From Bombilactobacillus mellis (GTDB lineage: Bacteria > Bacillota > Bacilli > Lactobacillales > Lactobacillaceae), in NCBI RefSeq assembly GCF_000967245.1, contig NZ_KQ033878.1, forward strand, positions 62,001-126,000: a stretch of DNA of 64,000 nucleotides, written 5' to 3'. Every line of letters begins with the position of its first letter. The first letter of the stretch is position 1. Below, in pieces: positions 54,346 through 64,000 of the stretch. The notes under the pieces are model-generated. The model worked only from the letters and a program-made list of their open reading frames with translations. It was not told the DNA's origin and made no database searches. A program made the translations under genes and the position numbers.

Positions 54346-54987
54346 TTATTTTACCCGCAACTGCATTCCTGGCCGTAATACTGTTCCGGCAGACAGTCCG
54401 TTTAATTGATATAACTGAGCTGTCGTCAATCCATGATTTAATGCAATTCGATAAGCATTATCATGAGGTTGCACTGTATAATATTGGCTGCTGGCTGCTG
54501 CCGCATTCTGAGCAGCATTATTAGCTTCATTATTATTAGCTGCTGGTTGACTTGGCTGAGCCGCCTCTGCGTTAGAGTTAGCTTGGGGTTGATTGGCAGC
54601 CGTTGAATCATTATTGTTTTCTTGATCAGCCGGTTGCGAAGCAGCTTGCTCAGTTTTTTGTGATTGATCCATTTTGGAAACTACTTTTTTGGCTTTTTGC
54701 TTCTTTTTACTTTTAGTCTTATGTTTTGTAACCGTCTTTTTAGGCTTAGTGCTGACCGTTTCTTGATTAACACTGTCAATAGCAGATTTATTATGGTTAG
54801 AAGTCAATTTCTGACCGATAATCGGCAAAAACATTACTATTAGTAAAATAATGAAAAGACTCCAGACTAATAATTTATTGCCATGACGATTCTTCTTTTG
54901 CCGAACACGAGAGAGTTGTTCAGGTTCATCAGAATCGGAATCATCGCCAAAAGTTGATTCCCACAATTTTGGATCCTTATCGCTCAT
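54346..54987 (-). CDS. Membrane-anchored LysM-domain protein
   Basis: A 213-residue protein. The cytosolic N-terminus is acidic (ESTFGDDSDSDEPEQ). One membrane helix lies at about 39-58 (KLLVWSLFIILLIVMFLP). A long Lys-, Gln-, Asn- and Ala-rich linker follows. One LysM domain occupies about 165-213 (YYTVQPHDNAYRIALNHGL, then LYQLNGLSAGTVLRPGMQL), which binds peptidoglycan. ATG at 54987 follows GAGG; a GTG nine bases upstream overlaps it. In this cluster it is a common companion of the rluB/scp genes, but its role is unknown. Confidence 0.9.
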   Translation of the reverse strand: MSDKDPKLWESTFGDDSDSDEPEQLSRVRQKKNRHGNKLLVWSLFIILLIVMFLPIIGQKLTSNHNKSAIDSVNQETVSTKPKKTVTKHKTKSKKKQKAKKVVSKMDQSQKTEQAASQPADQENNNDSTAANQPQANSNAEAAQPSQPAANNNEANNAAQNAAAASSQYYTVQPHDNAYRIALNHGLTTAQLYQLNGLSAGTVLRPGMQLRVK

Positions 54988-55099
54988 ATCACTCACCTCT
55001 ATGTTTAATTCTAGTTTACCAGTTTTTTTGAAAAAATTCTTGAATATTAGTTAGAATATCATAATTTAGTTCACCCATTGGATAATTTAATATCATTAA

Positions 55100-55822
55100 T
55101 TACAATTTCTTGAGAGCCTTAATTTCCTCCCGCTTTAAAAACCGCCAGTCTCCAGAAGTTAGTCCTTTTAAAGTCAAAAATCCAATCTGTTCCCGCTTTA
55201 ATTTTATGACCTGAGCTCCAACTTGCTGAAACATTTGTTTTACCTGATGATTCATGCCTTCATGAATAGTCAATTTGACAATAGAGGTTTTTTTCTTCTG
55301 ATCAACTGAAATCAGTTCGGCTTTTGCAGCCGCAGTTTTTTTGCCATTAACTTTTACTCCATGCCGTAATTGCTCTAAAGCAGCTGATTGAATCACTCCA
55401 TTAACTTTGGCAACATACACCTTGTTAATTTGATTGCGCGGATGCAGTAAATGATTCGTTAAATCTCCATCATTAGTTAACAATAATAATCCCGAAGTAT
55501 CATAATCTAAACGCCCCACGGGATAAATACGGGCTTCAATAATATCGGTAAAATAATCGGTCACTACTTTTCGATTTTTTTCATCGTGAACTGAACTAAT
55601 AACTCCGCGCGGTTTATAAAACAAAATATAAATTTTAGGATCCCTTTCTAAGGGGACTCCATTAACTTCAATTCGGTCATGAACTGTAAATTTCGATCCC
55701 AATTCTTTAACAATCTCTCCGTTGACCCGGACCTGACCATTTACAATTAATTTTTCAGCCTTACGTCGTGAAGTCACTCCGGCATTAGCAATCAATTTTT
55801 GTAATCTTTGTTTATTCTCCAT
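55100..55822 (-). CDS. rluB: 23S rRNA pseudouridine synthase RluB family
   Basis: A 240-residue enzyme. An S4 RNA-binding domain (about 2-60, RLQKLIANAGVTSRRKAEKL) is followed by the catalytic domain with GRLDYDTSGLLLLTNDG, where Asp106 is the nucleophile. KRLREQ-type motif IKLKREQIGFLTL follows. In Bacillus it modifies U2633 of 23S rRNA. It lies 11 bp after scpB. Confidence 0.94.
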   Translation of the reverse strand: MENKQRLQKLIANAGVTSRRKAEKLIVNGQVRVNGEIVKELGSKFTVHDRIEVNGVPLERDPKIYILFYKPRGVISSVHDEKNRKVVTDYFTDIIEARIYPVGRLDYDTSGLLLLTNDGDLTNHLLHPRNQINKVYVAKVNGVIQSAALEQLRHGVKVNGKKTAAAKAELISVDQKKKTSIVKLTIHEGMNHQVKQMFQQVGAQVIKLKREQIGFLTLKGLTSGDWRFLKREEIKALKKL

Positions 55823-55833
55823 AAATGCTCCCT

Positions 55834-56397
55834 TTATTTTTCTGAAAATAAATCTATATTCAGTGCCTGCTGCTTACTTTCATTTTGAAAATTGGCCAGA
55901 TCCGGTAAATCTGCTAAAGAATGGAGGCCAAAATAATTTAAAAATTCATCAGTAGTAATATACATGATGGGTCGGCCCACAACTTCTTTTCGGCCTTTAG
56001 TAGTTATTAAGCGCCGATTTTGCAAAGATTGCAGCGTACTACTGCTATTTTTTACTCCTCGTAAAGAATCAATTTCAACGCGGGTGATAGGCTGCTTATA
56101 GGCAATAATTGCCAAAATTTCTACAGCGGCTTGACTTAAATTACTGGCCTGCTCATTACATAGATACTTATCAATTATTCCTTGGTAGGCAGGCTTAGTT
56201 AAAAGCCGGTATTTTTTCCCATATTGTTCAATCATTAAAGTCTTAGCGTCATCTACATTCAATTGCTGCTGTAATTGTGTTAACTGTTGGCGCAAAGCGG
56301 CTTGATCAGTTTGTAAAACTTCTGCCAATGTCGCTATTGTTACTCCTTGTTCTCCCGCTGTATACAAAATAGCCAGCAGCGCTTGTTTTAATTGCAT
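55834..56397 (-). CDS. scpB: Segregation and condensation protein B
   Basis: A 187-residue winged-helix protein, dimeric, part of the SMC-ScpAB condensin. The start KQALLAILYTAGEQGVTIATL and the later VEILAIIAYKQPITRVEID and RRLITTKGRKEVVGRPI match the family. It overlaps scpA by 10 bp. The C-terminus is short and variable as usual. Confidence 0.95.
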   Translation of the reverse strand: MQLKQALLAILYTAGEQGVTIATLAEVLQTDQAALRQQLTQLQQQLNVDDAKTLMIEQYGKKYRLLTKPAYQGIIDKYLCNEQASNLSQAAVEILAIIAYKQPITRVEIDSLRGVKNSSSTLQSLQNRRLITTKGRKEVVGRPIMYITTDEFLNYFGLHSLADLPDLANFQNESKQQALNIDLFSEK

Positions 56398-57152
56398 AAT
56401 AACTTCGACCTTAATTGTACTAAAATATCTGCCTGATAATCAGTTTGTTGTACTACAATCACTTGCTTTTTTATTAACTCTAATAAAGCCATAAATTTGG
56501 TTACTACTTCTTCAATGCTCGCTTGTTGGCGTAACAAATTACCAAAGGTAGTCTGCGGCTGTAATTGCAGTTGTTCCATAATTGCTGTTTGAGCCTGCTT
56601 CAAAGTAATCTTCTCTGCTTTAATTTGCGGCGCTTGCTTTGTTAAATCCTGCTTTTGCAATAAGTCGGCCACAGCTCGGGCTAAATCGGCAGCCACTTTA
56701 ACTCCCGGTTTTAATCTGATTCCCTGACCCTTGGCCGCCGCCAAAGCTGATAGGGGTTTAGCATGCAATTGCTGGCGCTTTTTTTCTTGTTGTTTTAATG
56801 TCTGCGCCACACTCTTAAAAGCTTGATAAGTCAGTAATTGTGCCACCAAGTCGCTGCGAGGATCCACGGGATTGTCAGAAGCGGTAGTGTGCTGTTCAAT
56901 GGGCGCTTGGGGTAACAATAACTGACTTTTAATGCGCATTAAAGTAGCCGCCATTACTAAATAATCGCCTGCAATATCTAATTGCAGAACGTTCATTTTG
57001 TGTAAATATTCCATATATTGTTCAGTAATTTCGGCAATTGGAATATGATAAATATCAATTTTGGATTGACGAATCAGATGCAATAATAAATCCAATGGGC
57101 CTTGAAAATCTGATAAAACTAATTGTAATTTTTCCACTTTATTTTTCCTCAA
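56388..57152 (-). CDS. scpA: Segregation and condensation protein A
   Basis: A 254-residue kleisin that bridges the SMC dimer. It starts LQLVLSDFQGPLDLLLHLIRQ and continues KIDIYHIPIAEITEQYMEYL, typical of the N-terminal domain. DYLVMAATLMRIKSQLLLP follows. A helical middle and a C-terminal winged helix (EVVTKFMALLELIKK) complete it. It overlaps ribT by 4 bp at its start. Confidence 0.95.
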   Translation of the reverse strand: MRKNKVEKLQLVLSDFQGPLDLLLHLIRQSKIDIYHIPIAEITEQYMEYLHKMNVLQLDIAGDYLVMAATLMRIKSQLLLPQAPIEQHTTASDNPVDPRSDLVAQLLTYQAFKSVAQTLKQQEKKRQQLHAKPLSALAAAKGQGIRLKPGVKVAADLARAVADLLQKQDLTKQAPQIKAEKITLKQAQTAIMEQLQLQPQTTFGNLLRQQASIEEVVTKFMALLELIKKQVIVVQQTDYQADILVQLRSKLLCN

Positions 57153-57514
57153 GGCTGGCGCTGTTGCCAGGCCAAAATCAAAGGGGTTACGGCAATAGAA
57201 CCCATGATTTTAGCTTGCGGATAGTAGGCTTGGATTTCATCCAGAACCTGATAAATGTTATTAGTTGAACGCTCAGCCGGACTTAAAGAAAGGTAACGCA
57301 CCATCACGATTTGATTTTGTTGGTTTTGGATTTCGACAGCAATCACCCCCGCAAAATTACCACCATTATTTTTATATAATAACAGCTGATGTCGCGAATC
57401 TGTAGTATATAACTTCAATTCCATCCGTAAATGGTCTAGGTCTTTTAGTTCTGGAATATAAGACATAAATCCCATGGCGATTTTTTGATAGTCAGGACTA
57501 TATTTAATTAACAT
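57149..57514 (-). CDS. ribT: RibT-like GNAT acetyltransferase
   Basis: A 121-residue protein of the GNAT-like RibT family: MLIKYSPDYQKIAMGFMSYI, FAGVIAVEIQNQQNQIVMVRYL and a YLSLSPAERS segment where the acetyl-CoA loop would be. In B. subtilis it is at the end of the rib operon, but in lactobacilli it is commonly found beside scpA, as here. The substrate is unknown. Confidence 0.85.
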   Translation of the reverse strand: MLIKYSPDYQKIAMGFMSYIPELKDLDHLRMELKLYTTDSRHQLLLYKNNGGNFAGVIAVEIQNQQNQIVMVRYLSLSPAERSTNNIYQVLDEIQAYYPQAKIMGSIAVTPLILAWQQRQP

Positions 57515-57618
57515 TTTTCTACTCCTCCGCTGTTGGCAATCTCTCTTGTCCAGCGAAAATTCTCTGATTTCTGAAAAAATACAATTTATTTATTAAAATT
57601 GAAAGCCAATTACTGAAA

Positions 57619-58482
57619 TTACTGATCTTTATTAACTAAACTAATCCCCTGCTCATCTTGAGTAATCATTTTTTGTTTTAACAAATGACCGATAGCGCGT
57701 TTAAAGTTGCCTTTACTGATACCAAAATATTGTTTAATGGCTGCAGGGGAACTTTTATCATTAAAATTTAAAGTTTTAGTCGGCTGGTGTTGTAAAACTG
57801 CTAAAATCATTGCCGCATCATCATTAATTTCTTCATAGGCCCGCGGCTTTAAAGAAATATTCAAATGGTCATAGCTTTTACCGATAACCCGCCCATGCAC
57901 TACTTCACCCAAGCGCGGTTCTCTCTGCCGCTCACTGGCATGAATAAAGCCCAGATAATAATCTGAAGTTAAGACAAAAGAACCGCTTAATTTGAGACGA
58001 TAAACTGTAGCGGTCACATTTTTATTTTTCCAATTAGCGGGAAAAGGACGACTAATTTGTTGATAAATGCTGCCATCAGCCAATTGCCCCCACATCCGAT
58101 TTTTTTTATCTACTTTTAAAGCGATTAATAAGCGATCGCCTTTTTTCGGCCATAAGGACTTTAAATTAGGTAAATCATCCAAGGATACTACAATATCTTT
58201 GTCCTGTAAGCCGATATCGACAAAAACCCCTAAATCAGTCCGCACGTCTACTACTTGTCCAAAACCGTAACGATGACATCCAATGACGGGGATTTTAGTA
58301 GTCATGACCAATTGATGATTTTGATTTTCATATAAAAACCCGCGTATCGGTGAACTGCTAGAAGCCAGCTCCTGTTTATTTAATCTAAAAGTAAAACCGG
58401 CAACACCAACAAAAAAATACTGCTCATTTTGATCATTAATTGTGCCCGTTTGCACGGTTCCTAATAATTCTTGTAATTCCAA
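57619..58482 (-). CDS. cvfB: CvfB-family S1 RNA-binding protein
   Basis: A 287-residue protein with three S1-like domains and a C-terminal winged helix. It carries GFGQVVDVRTDLGVFVDIG, in the second S1 unit, then a LGFIHASERQREPRLGE block, and a wHTH at about 230-285 (IKQYFGISKGNFKRAIGHLL). In S. aureus CvfB affects virulence-factor expression, and pneumococcal CvfD is similar. It is the second gene after the DUF441 gene, separated by 16 bp. Confidence 0.92.
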   Translation of the reverse strand: MELQELLGTVQTGTINDQNEQYFFVGVAGFTFRLNKQELASSSSPIRGFLYENQNHQLVMTTKIPVIGCHRYGFGQVVDVRTDLGVFVDIGLQDKDIVVSLDDLPNLKSLWPKKGDRLLIALKVDKKNRMWGQLADGSIYQQISRPFPANWKNKNVTATVYRLKLSGSFVLTSDYYLGFIHASERQREPRLGEVVHGRVIGKSYDHLNISLKPRAYEEINDDAAMILAVLQHQPTKTLNFNDKSSPAAIKQYFGISKGNFKRAIGHLLKQKMITQDEQGISLVNKDQ

Positions 58483-58498
58483 AACTACACCTCATAAT

Positions 58499-58960
58499 CT
58501 ACTTAATCCCCATATTAGCCAGTAAAGTAACGATACAATAGGTCATACCAGAAGCAATGACTGGCCCCGCAGCAATTCCTTTAAATAAAACCACTCCTAA
58601 AATTGTTCCAAAAACCAACGCCACTGTCATTTCCGGGCTTGTAGCCATTAAATGGACACCCTTAGCCGATAATACTGCCACAAGAATTCCGCAAAAAACA
58701 GCCACATAACCGGCCGGGCCTTTAAAAGCATTTAATAGATCCCGAAAACCAATTTTTCCCAGGGCAATCGGCATCAGAATTGCGATAGAAATTATCGTGA
58801 CACCCCAATTAATGCCTCGAGTTTGAACAATCTGCATTAAATTTTTGGTCTGAGGGAACAATTTACAAAGCAGGACTATTACGGCTGCAATTTGAAGAGA
58901 TTTATTTTTTCCGATAATTGCAATTACTAAAATAATTAAGAGAAAAAGCCAACTTTCCAT
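58499..58960 (-). CDS. UPF0756 (DUF441) membrane protein
   Basis: A 153-residue protein with four predicted membrane helices ([46 protein letters not shown] and [13 protein letters not shown]). The [18 protein letters not shown] segment is characteristic of the family. The function is unknown. It sits between pyk and cvfB, as in many Firmicutes. Confidence 0.92.
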   Translation of the reverse strand: MESWLFLLIILVIAIIGKNKSLQIAAVIVLLCKLFPQTKNLMQIVQTRGINWGVTIISIAILMPIALGKIGFRDLLNAFKGPAGYVAVFCGILVAVLSAKGVHLMATSPEMTVALVFGTILGVVLFKGIAAGPVIASGMTYCIVTLLANMGIK

Positions 58961-59002
58961 TTTTTCACCTCATGACTAGTAACTATCTTATCATATAAAT
59001 AA

Positions 59003-59046
59003 AAAGAGAACCTCCAAAAATGGATTTTAATTCCATCTTGGAGGTT
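59003..59046 (-). terminator. Terminator of pyk
   Basis: AACCTCCAAGATGGA pairs with TCCATTTTTGGAGGTT (imperfect in the middle) on the minus strand, followed by CTCTTTTTATTT. It lies 28 bp past the pyk stop. Confidence 0.85.
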
Positions 59047-59074
59047 AGCAATAATATCTTAAATTAAGAAACTT

Positions 59075-60844
59075 TTACAAGGAATTAGAAGCTCCACGGT
59101 AGACATTTCCCCGACGAGAATCAACCGTAATAATTTCTTCATCCTTAATTAATTTAGTAGCATCCTGAGCACCTACAATAACTGGAATTCCCATTGCAAT
59201 TCCAACTACTGCTGCATGCGAAGTTAAGCCGCCGTTTTCAACAACCAAAGCACTAGCTTTTTCCAGCGCTGGTAGATAATCTTTATCAGTGTTTTCCACC
59301 ACTAAAATATCTTGATCTTTAATCTTGTTTTGAGCTTCTTCAGCACTGTGGGCAATTACCGCTTTACCAACGACGGTTTCATCACCAACACCTTGACCTT
59401 TAACCAATTTAGAACCGATCAATTGAATCTTCATTAAATTAGTAGTTCCACTCTCACCTACTGGAATACCAGCAACAATTAAGATTAGATCGCCTTCTTT
59501 AGCAAAACCTAATTCCTGTGCTTTTTGGGTAGCCAAATCGAACATTTCATCGGTTGTGTTAGGTTTTTGAGCTACTATTGGCACTACACCCCAATTAACA
59601 GTTAAACCACGTTGAGTTTCTTCATCAAAAGTAATAGCCAAAATATCAGCACTCGGACGATATTTAGAAATCATTCGTGCTGTATAACCGGAGTTGGTAG
59701 CTGTCACAATGGTATGAATGCCTAATTCTTGGGCAGCACGGACAACTGATTCACCGATTGATTCAGTAGCGTTAGCACCTTTATATTCTTCAAAGCGTTG
59801 TAAAGCCAGTGTATTAGCATTATCTAATTGAGCTTGAGTCTTAAGATTGATTTTACTCATTGCTGCAACTGATTCTACCGGATAGTCACCATTAGCACTT
59901 TCACCTGAAAGCATCGTAGCGTCAGTACCATCTAAAACCGCATTTGCAACATCAGTTACTTCGGCTCTAGTTGGACGGGGGTTTTCCTGCATGGAATCTA
60001 ACATTTGTGTTGCAGTAATAACTGGCTTTCCTAAAGCATTACATTTTTTAATAAGTGATTTTTGAACAAAAGGAACATTTTCAAAAGGAATCTCGACACC
60101 CATATCACCACGAGCAACCATTAAACCATCAGATGCTTTTAAGATATCATCGATGTTATCAATACCTTCTTGGGATTCGATTTTCGGGAAGATTTGCACA
60201 TGTTCCATATGTTTAGCTTCCAATAATTCCCGAATATCTAAAACGTCTTGGGCCTTGCGCACAAAACTAGCGGAAATATAATTAATATTATGATCTAAGC
60301 CGAAATTAATATCATCAGTATCTTTTTCGGTAATACCTGGTAAACGAATTTCTACACCGGGAGCATTAACACCTTTTTTAGAACCGATAGTACCGGCATT
60401 TTGAACGACAGTAACCAGCTCTTTATGCTCCTCGTCTTTGTCCGTAATTTTTAAATCAACTAAACCATCATCAATTAAGACATGACCACCAACATGTGTA
60501 TCATCATATAAACCGGGATAAGTAACCGCGATTTTTTGAGGATTACCTACTAATTGATCATCCATGGAAACGCGGATGGTTGCTCCTTCTTGAGCTTCAA
60601 ACTTGCCGCCTTCCTGATCAGTAGTTCTAATTTCTGCACCCTTGGTATCCAGCATAATACCTACGGTTTTACCAGTAATTTTTTCTGCTTCATGAACCAT
60701 GTTCATCCGTGCAAGATGCTCTTCATGGTCCCCATGAGAAAAGTTAAAACGAAAGACATTAGCACCTGCTTCAATTAATTTAACGATTGTATCAACGCTA
60801 TTACTAGCCGGTCCTAAAGTACTAACAATTTTGGTTCTTTTCAT
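59075..60844 (-). CDS. pyk: Pyruvate kinase
   Basis: A 589-residue enzyme for the last step of glycolysis. The start is MKRTKIVSTLGPASN at 60844, behind AGGAGAG; the upstream in-frame Met has no ribosome-binding site. Key blocks are FRFNFSHGDHEEH, the catalytic MVARGDMGVEIP, and TATQMLDSMQ. The extra C-terminal domain of about 100 residues (SALVVENGGLTSHAAVVG near the end) resembles the phosphohistidine domain of PEP-utilising enzymes, common in Bacillus and lactobacilli. It follows pfkA by 63 bp in one operon. Confidence 0.97.
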   Translation of the reverse strand: MKRTKIVSTLGPASNSVDTIVKLIEAGANVFRFNFSHGDHEEHLARMNMVHEAEKITGKTVGIMLDTKGAEIRTTDQEGGKFEAQEGATIRVSMDDQLVGNPQKIAVTYPGLYDDTHVGGHVLIDDGLVDLKITDKDEEHKELVTVVQNAGTIGSKKGVNAPGVEIRLPGITEKDTDDINFGLDHNINYISASFVRKAQDVLDIRELLEAKHMEHVQIFPKIESQEGIDNIDDILKASDGLMVARGDMGVEIPFENVPFVQKSLIKKCNALGKPVITATQMLDSMQENPRPTRAEVTDVANAVLDGTDATMLSGESANGDYPVESVAAMSKINLKTQAQLDNANTLALQRFEEYKGANATESIGESVVRAAQELGIHTIVTATNSGYTARMISKYRPSADILAITFDEETQRGLTVNWGVVPIVAQKPNTTDEMFDLATQKAQELGFAKEGDLILIVAGIPVGESGTTNLMKIQLIGSKLVKGQGVGDETVVGKAVIAHSAEEAQNKIKDQDILVVENTDKDYLPALEKASALVVENGGLTSHAAVVGIAMGIPVIVGAQDATKLIKDEEIITVDSRRGNVYRGASNSL

Positions 60845-60907
60845 CAATGTCTCTCCTTTTAAAAATTTAAAAATGATTATACACAAAGCCAGTATACCAG
60901 AATTTAT

Positions 60908-61876
<969 letters not shown>

Positions 61877-61915
61877 TCAGACAAATTTGATTTCTTCTTA
61901 AAAGTCCCACTAAAA

Positions 61916-61924
61916 AATATAACA
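61916..61924 (-). promoter_or_regulatory. Extended -10 promoter of pfkA-pyk
   Basis: TGTTATATT on the minus strand, a TGn-extended -10, lies about 50 bp before pfkA and after the dnaE stop. No clear cre box is seen nearby. Confidence 0.5.
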
Positions 61925-61967
61925 TTATTTGGAAGAAATTACATTCTTATTTTCATAAAAAACGTAA

Positions 61968-64000
61968 TCATTGATAAATAAAATTATTTGCGCCCACTAA
62001 GGCCGTCAGTTCTGCCTGCAAACTGGGATTATAAGCAATATAATTTTGCTTTTTCAGTAAAAATTTTTCATCACTATCCGCAAAATAGACTACTACCGGC
62101 GTTTTGCCTGGAAATTTCTGTGATATTTTCAATAAGCGTTCCAAATTTTGATTATTTTTGGTTTGAAAACGAACATATAATTGATGCTCCTGTGGTTTAG
62201 GGGCAGCTTCAGCTGCCAATTCTATTTTCTGAGCTAGATATTCTTTCGGATTTTTGCTACTGGAAGTAATTTTAAGTTTCATTAGGTAAACTTGCTGAGC
62301 TTCTAACTGTACTCGTTGATAAAGTCTCGGAAAGACAGTGATCGGATAATCTCCCAGATCATCGCCACCATTTAAAAAAGCCATCTGTTCGCCTTTTTTA
62401 GTCCGAATCACACGTATATCTTGAATATAATATAAAACTTGGGCCGTATGCCCGATTTTTAAATCGACAGATTTTTGCAAATGATAGCCGGTTAATTTTT
62501 TTTCATACCGCTCCACAGGATGGCCTGTGACATAGGTGCCTAAATACTGTTTCTCCTTCGTTAATTTCTCATTGAGAGAAAAATCAGCTACTGGCTGTTG
62601 TTTCGGCTTTACTACGTCAAACAAGGCAATACTTCCGGCAGCTAATTTAATGCTTTCAATTAAATCCGTTATATTCTGCACCAACTGGCGCCGATTGCTG
62701 GTAAAAACGTCTAAAGCCCCACTATAAACCAGGGGTAAAATATTTTCCTTTTTTAAAAAACGTGGATCTAACCGACGTAAAAAGTCAACGATATCGTGAT
62801 ATTTTCCCGATTGTCGTTTATTTAAAATTTCCTTAACTAAGTCCCGACGCACTTTTTTGATAAAGAACAGACCAAAGCGCAAATGCTGCTGATCTTCCAA
62901 GGTGAAATATTGTTGACTCTCATTAACACTAGGAGGTAAAACCTGGATTTTTCGTACTTTTAAAGCCTGTAAATAATTAGTAATTTTGGTATCGTTATTG
63001 ATATTAGAATTTAAAAGGGCTGCAAAAAAAGCTTGCGGATAATGCACTTTAATATAAGCCAAAGAAAAAGCCAGTTTACTATAGGCTACTGCATGCGACT
63101 TATTAAAGCCATAATTAGCAAAACGTTCAATATAATCGTATACTTTCAGCGCTTTTTGCCGTTGATGTCCGCGCGCTACTGCCTTAGTTACAAATTCATC
63201 ACGTTTTTGTTCCAGTAAAGTGTCATTTTTTTTGGCAATTGCCCGCCGCAATAAATCAGCTTCTGCCAGACTAAAGCCTGCCATTTGAGATACCACTTGC
63301 ATTACCTGCTCTTGATAGACTAATACTCCATAAGTAGAACGTAAAATTGGCTCTAGGCTGTCATCAGGATAGCTGATCGGTTCTTGATGATGCTTACGGG
63401 CAATAAAATGATTAATGTTTTGCATCGGGCCGGGCCGATAAAGGGCATTGGTAGCCACAATATCTTGAAAACTAGTCGGTTTTAGACGGCGCAGTACTGA
63501 ACGAATTCCCGCTGATTCAAATTGAAAAACTCCGGCTGTATCACCTCTTTGAAAAAGCTGGAGGGTAGCTTCATCTTGTAAGGAAATATGCTTTAATTCA
63601 AAGTTGGAATCAAAATACTGCCGAATTAGTTGCACGGCGGCATTAAGAATAGTTAAATTACGCAAACCTAGAAAATCAATTTTTAACAGGCCTAAAGCCT
63701 CAACATTTTCTTTCGTTTGCTGTGTCAACAAGGCCCCATCACTGCCGCCTTTTTGCAAAGCAACAGTCTCCTCCAAATCACTGGCACTAAGGACAATGCC
63801 GGCAGCATGAGTTGAAAAATGCCGCGGCAGATTTTCAATTTTTAGAGCTGTTTTAAAAATTAATTGATTACGAGCAGACTGGCGATACAAATTCTGCAAA
63901 GCCGGTGATTGTTGATAGGCCGTTTTTAAATCAATTCCTAAAACACTGGGAATAGCTTTGGACCAGCGATTTAATTCCAATTGACTCAAGCCAAAAACTC
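61968..64000 (-). CDS. dnaE: DNA polymerase III alpha subunit, C-terminal part
   Basis: The frame is open to the window edge and gives about 677 residues, the C-terminal two-thirds of DnaE. Visible parts are the palm region with FSTHAAGIVLS and LLKIDFLGLRNLTIL, FQFESAGIRSVLRRLKP, the finger block GYVGVLVYQEQVM-like YGVLVYQEQVMQVV, NYGFNKSHAVAYS, and the helix-hairpin-helix region with LGTYVTGHPVE. A C-terminal OB-fold follows (AQVLYYIQDIRVIRTKKG). DnaE in Gram-positives extends primers on the lagging strand, beside PolC. It precedes pfkA. Confidence 0.97.
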   Translation of the reverse strand, partial: VFGLSQLELNRWSKAIPSVLGIDLKTAYQQSPALQNLYRQSARNQLIFKTALKIENLPRHFSTHAAGIVLSASDLEETVALQKGGSDGALLTQQTKENVEALGLLKIDFLGLRNLTILNAAVQLIRQYFDSNFELKHISLQDEATLQLFQRGDTAGVFQFESAGIRSVLRRLKPTSFQDIVATNALYRPGPMQNINHFIARKHHQEPISYPDDSLEPILRSTYGVLVYQEQVMQVVSQMAGFSLAEADLLRRAIAKKNDTLLEQKRDEFVTKAVARGHQRQKALKVYDYIERFANYGFNKSHAVAYSKLAFSLAYIKVHYPQAFFAALLNSNINNDTKITNYLQALKVRKIQVLPPSVNESQQYFTLEDQQHLRFGLFFIKKVRRDLVKEILNKRQSGKYHDIVDFLRRLDPRFLKKENILPLVYSGALDVFTSNRRQLVQNITDLIESIKLAAGSIALFDVVKPKQQPVADFSLNEKLTKEKQYLGTYVTGHPVERYEKKLTGYHLQKSVDLKIGHTAQVLYYIQDIRVIRTKKGEQMAFLNGGDDLGDYPITVFPRLYQRVQLEAQQVYLMKLKITSSSKNPKEYLAQKIELAAEAAPKPQEHQLYVRFQTKNNQNLERLLKISQKFPGKTPVVVYFADSDEKFLLKKQNYIAYNPSLQAELTALVGANNFIYQ

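Overview
The window is a low-GC Gram-positive chromosome segment, most likely from a member of the Lactobacillaceae. The evidence is a set of lactobacillus-style gene neighbourhoods (degV, SGNH hydrolase, YpmS, YozE, rbgA, rnhB, dprA, topA; hslV-hslU; parE-parC with divergent plsY; dnaE-pfkA-pyk; ribT-scpA-scpB-rluB; cmk-rpsA-der-hup). A methionine T-box leader, catabolite-repression (cre) sites, WxL-type surface proteins and many TTG or GTG starts behind strong Shine-Dalgarno sequences agree with this. The genus cannot be fixed from the window. Almost all genes lie on the minus strand; the plus-strand exceptions are mscL, one ABC exporter pair, plsY and a hemolysin-III-family gene. I saw no rRNA, tRNA, CRISPR array, insertion sequence or prophage.

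From 1 to about 8.4 kb lie accessory and metabolic genes. First comes an operon of glycerol dehydrogenase, an FGGY kinase and an FAD-linked oxidase (cut by the window edge), behind two cre boxes and a palindrome. Next is a tightly overlapped trio: an HTH protein, a RusA-like resolvase and a glutamine-rich coiled-coil protein. A cytosolic PAS protein follows whose tail carries two DxxTGAS motifs of the kind modified by ApbE flavin transferase. After it come a self-contained transcription unit for a 30-residue hydrophobic peptide, then mscL and pncB. From 8.5 to 18.3 kb are two very large paralogous secreted adhesins (pectate-lyase-like domain plus a WxL-type C-terminus) with a small membrane protein gene between them. 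An FtsX-family ABC exporter follows.

From 22 kb onward the content is mostly core. It includes an M20 deacylase, pyrophosphatase ppaC, a LysR regulator and topoisomerase IV. A methionine-uptake operon (metQ, an M20 peptidase, metN, metI) sits behind a T-box with an ATG specifier. The rest covers HslVU protease, DNA and RNA maintenance (topA, dprA, rnhB), ribosome assembly (rbgA, der), folA, an ABC-F protein, cca, a TPR protein, HU, S1, cmk, a LysM protein, ScpAB condensin, CvfB, pyk, pfkA and the 3' two-thirds of dnaE.

The items most worth following up are the PAS protein with tandem flavinylation motifs, the 30-residue peptide unit, a 20-bp palindrome with identical arms found in front of two unrelated genes 42 kb apart, the WxL domains whose first tryptophan position is isoleucine in both paralogues, and a hairpin that buries the dprA ribosome-binding site.
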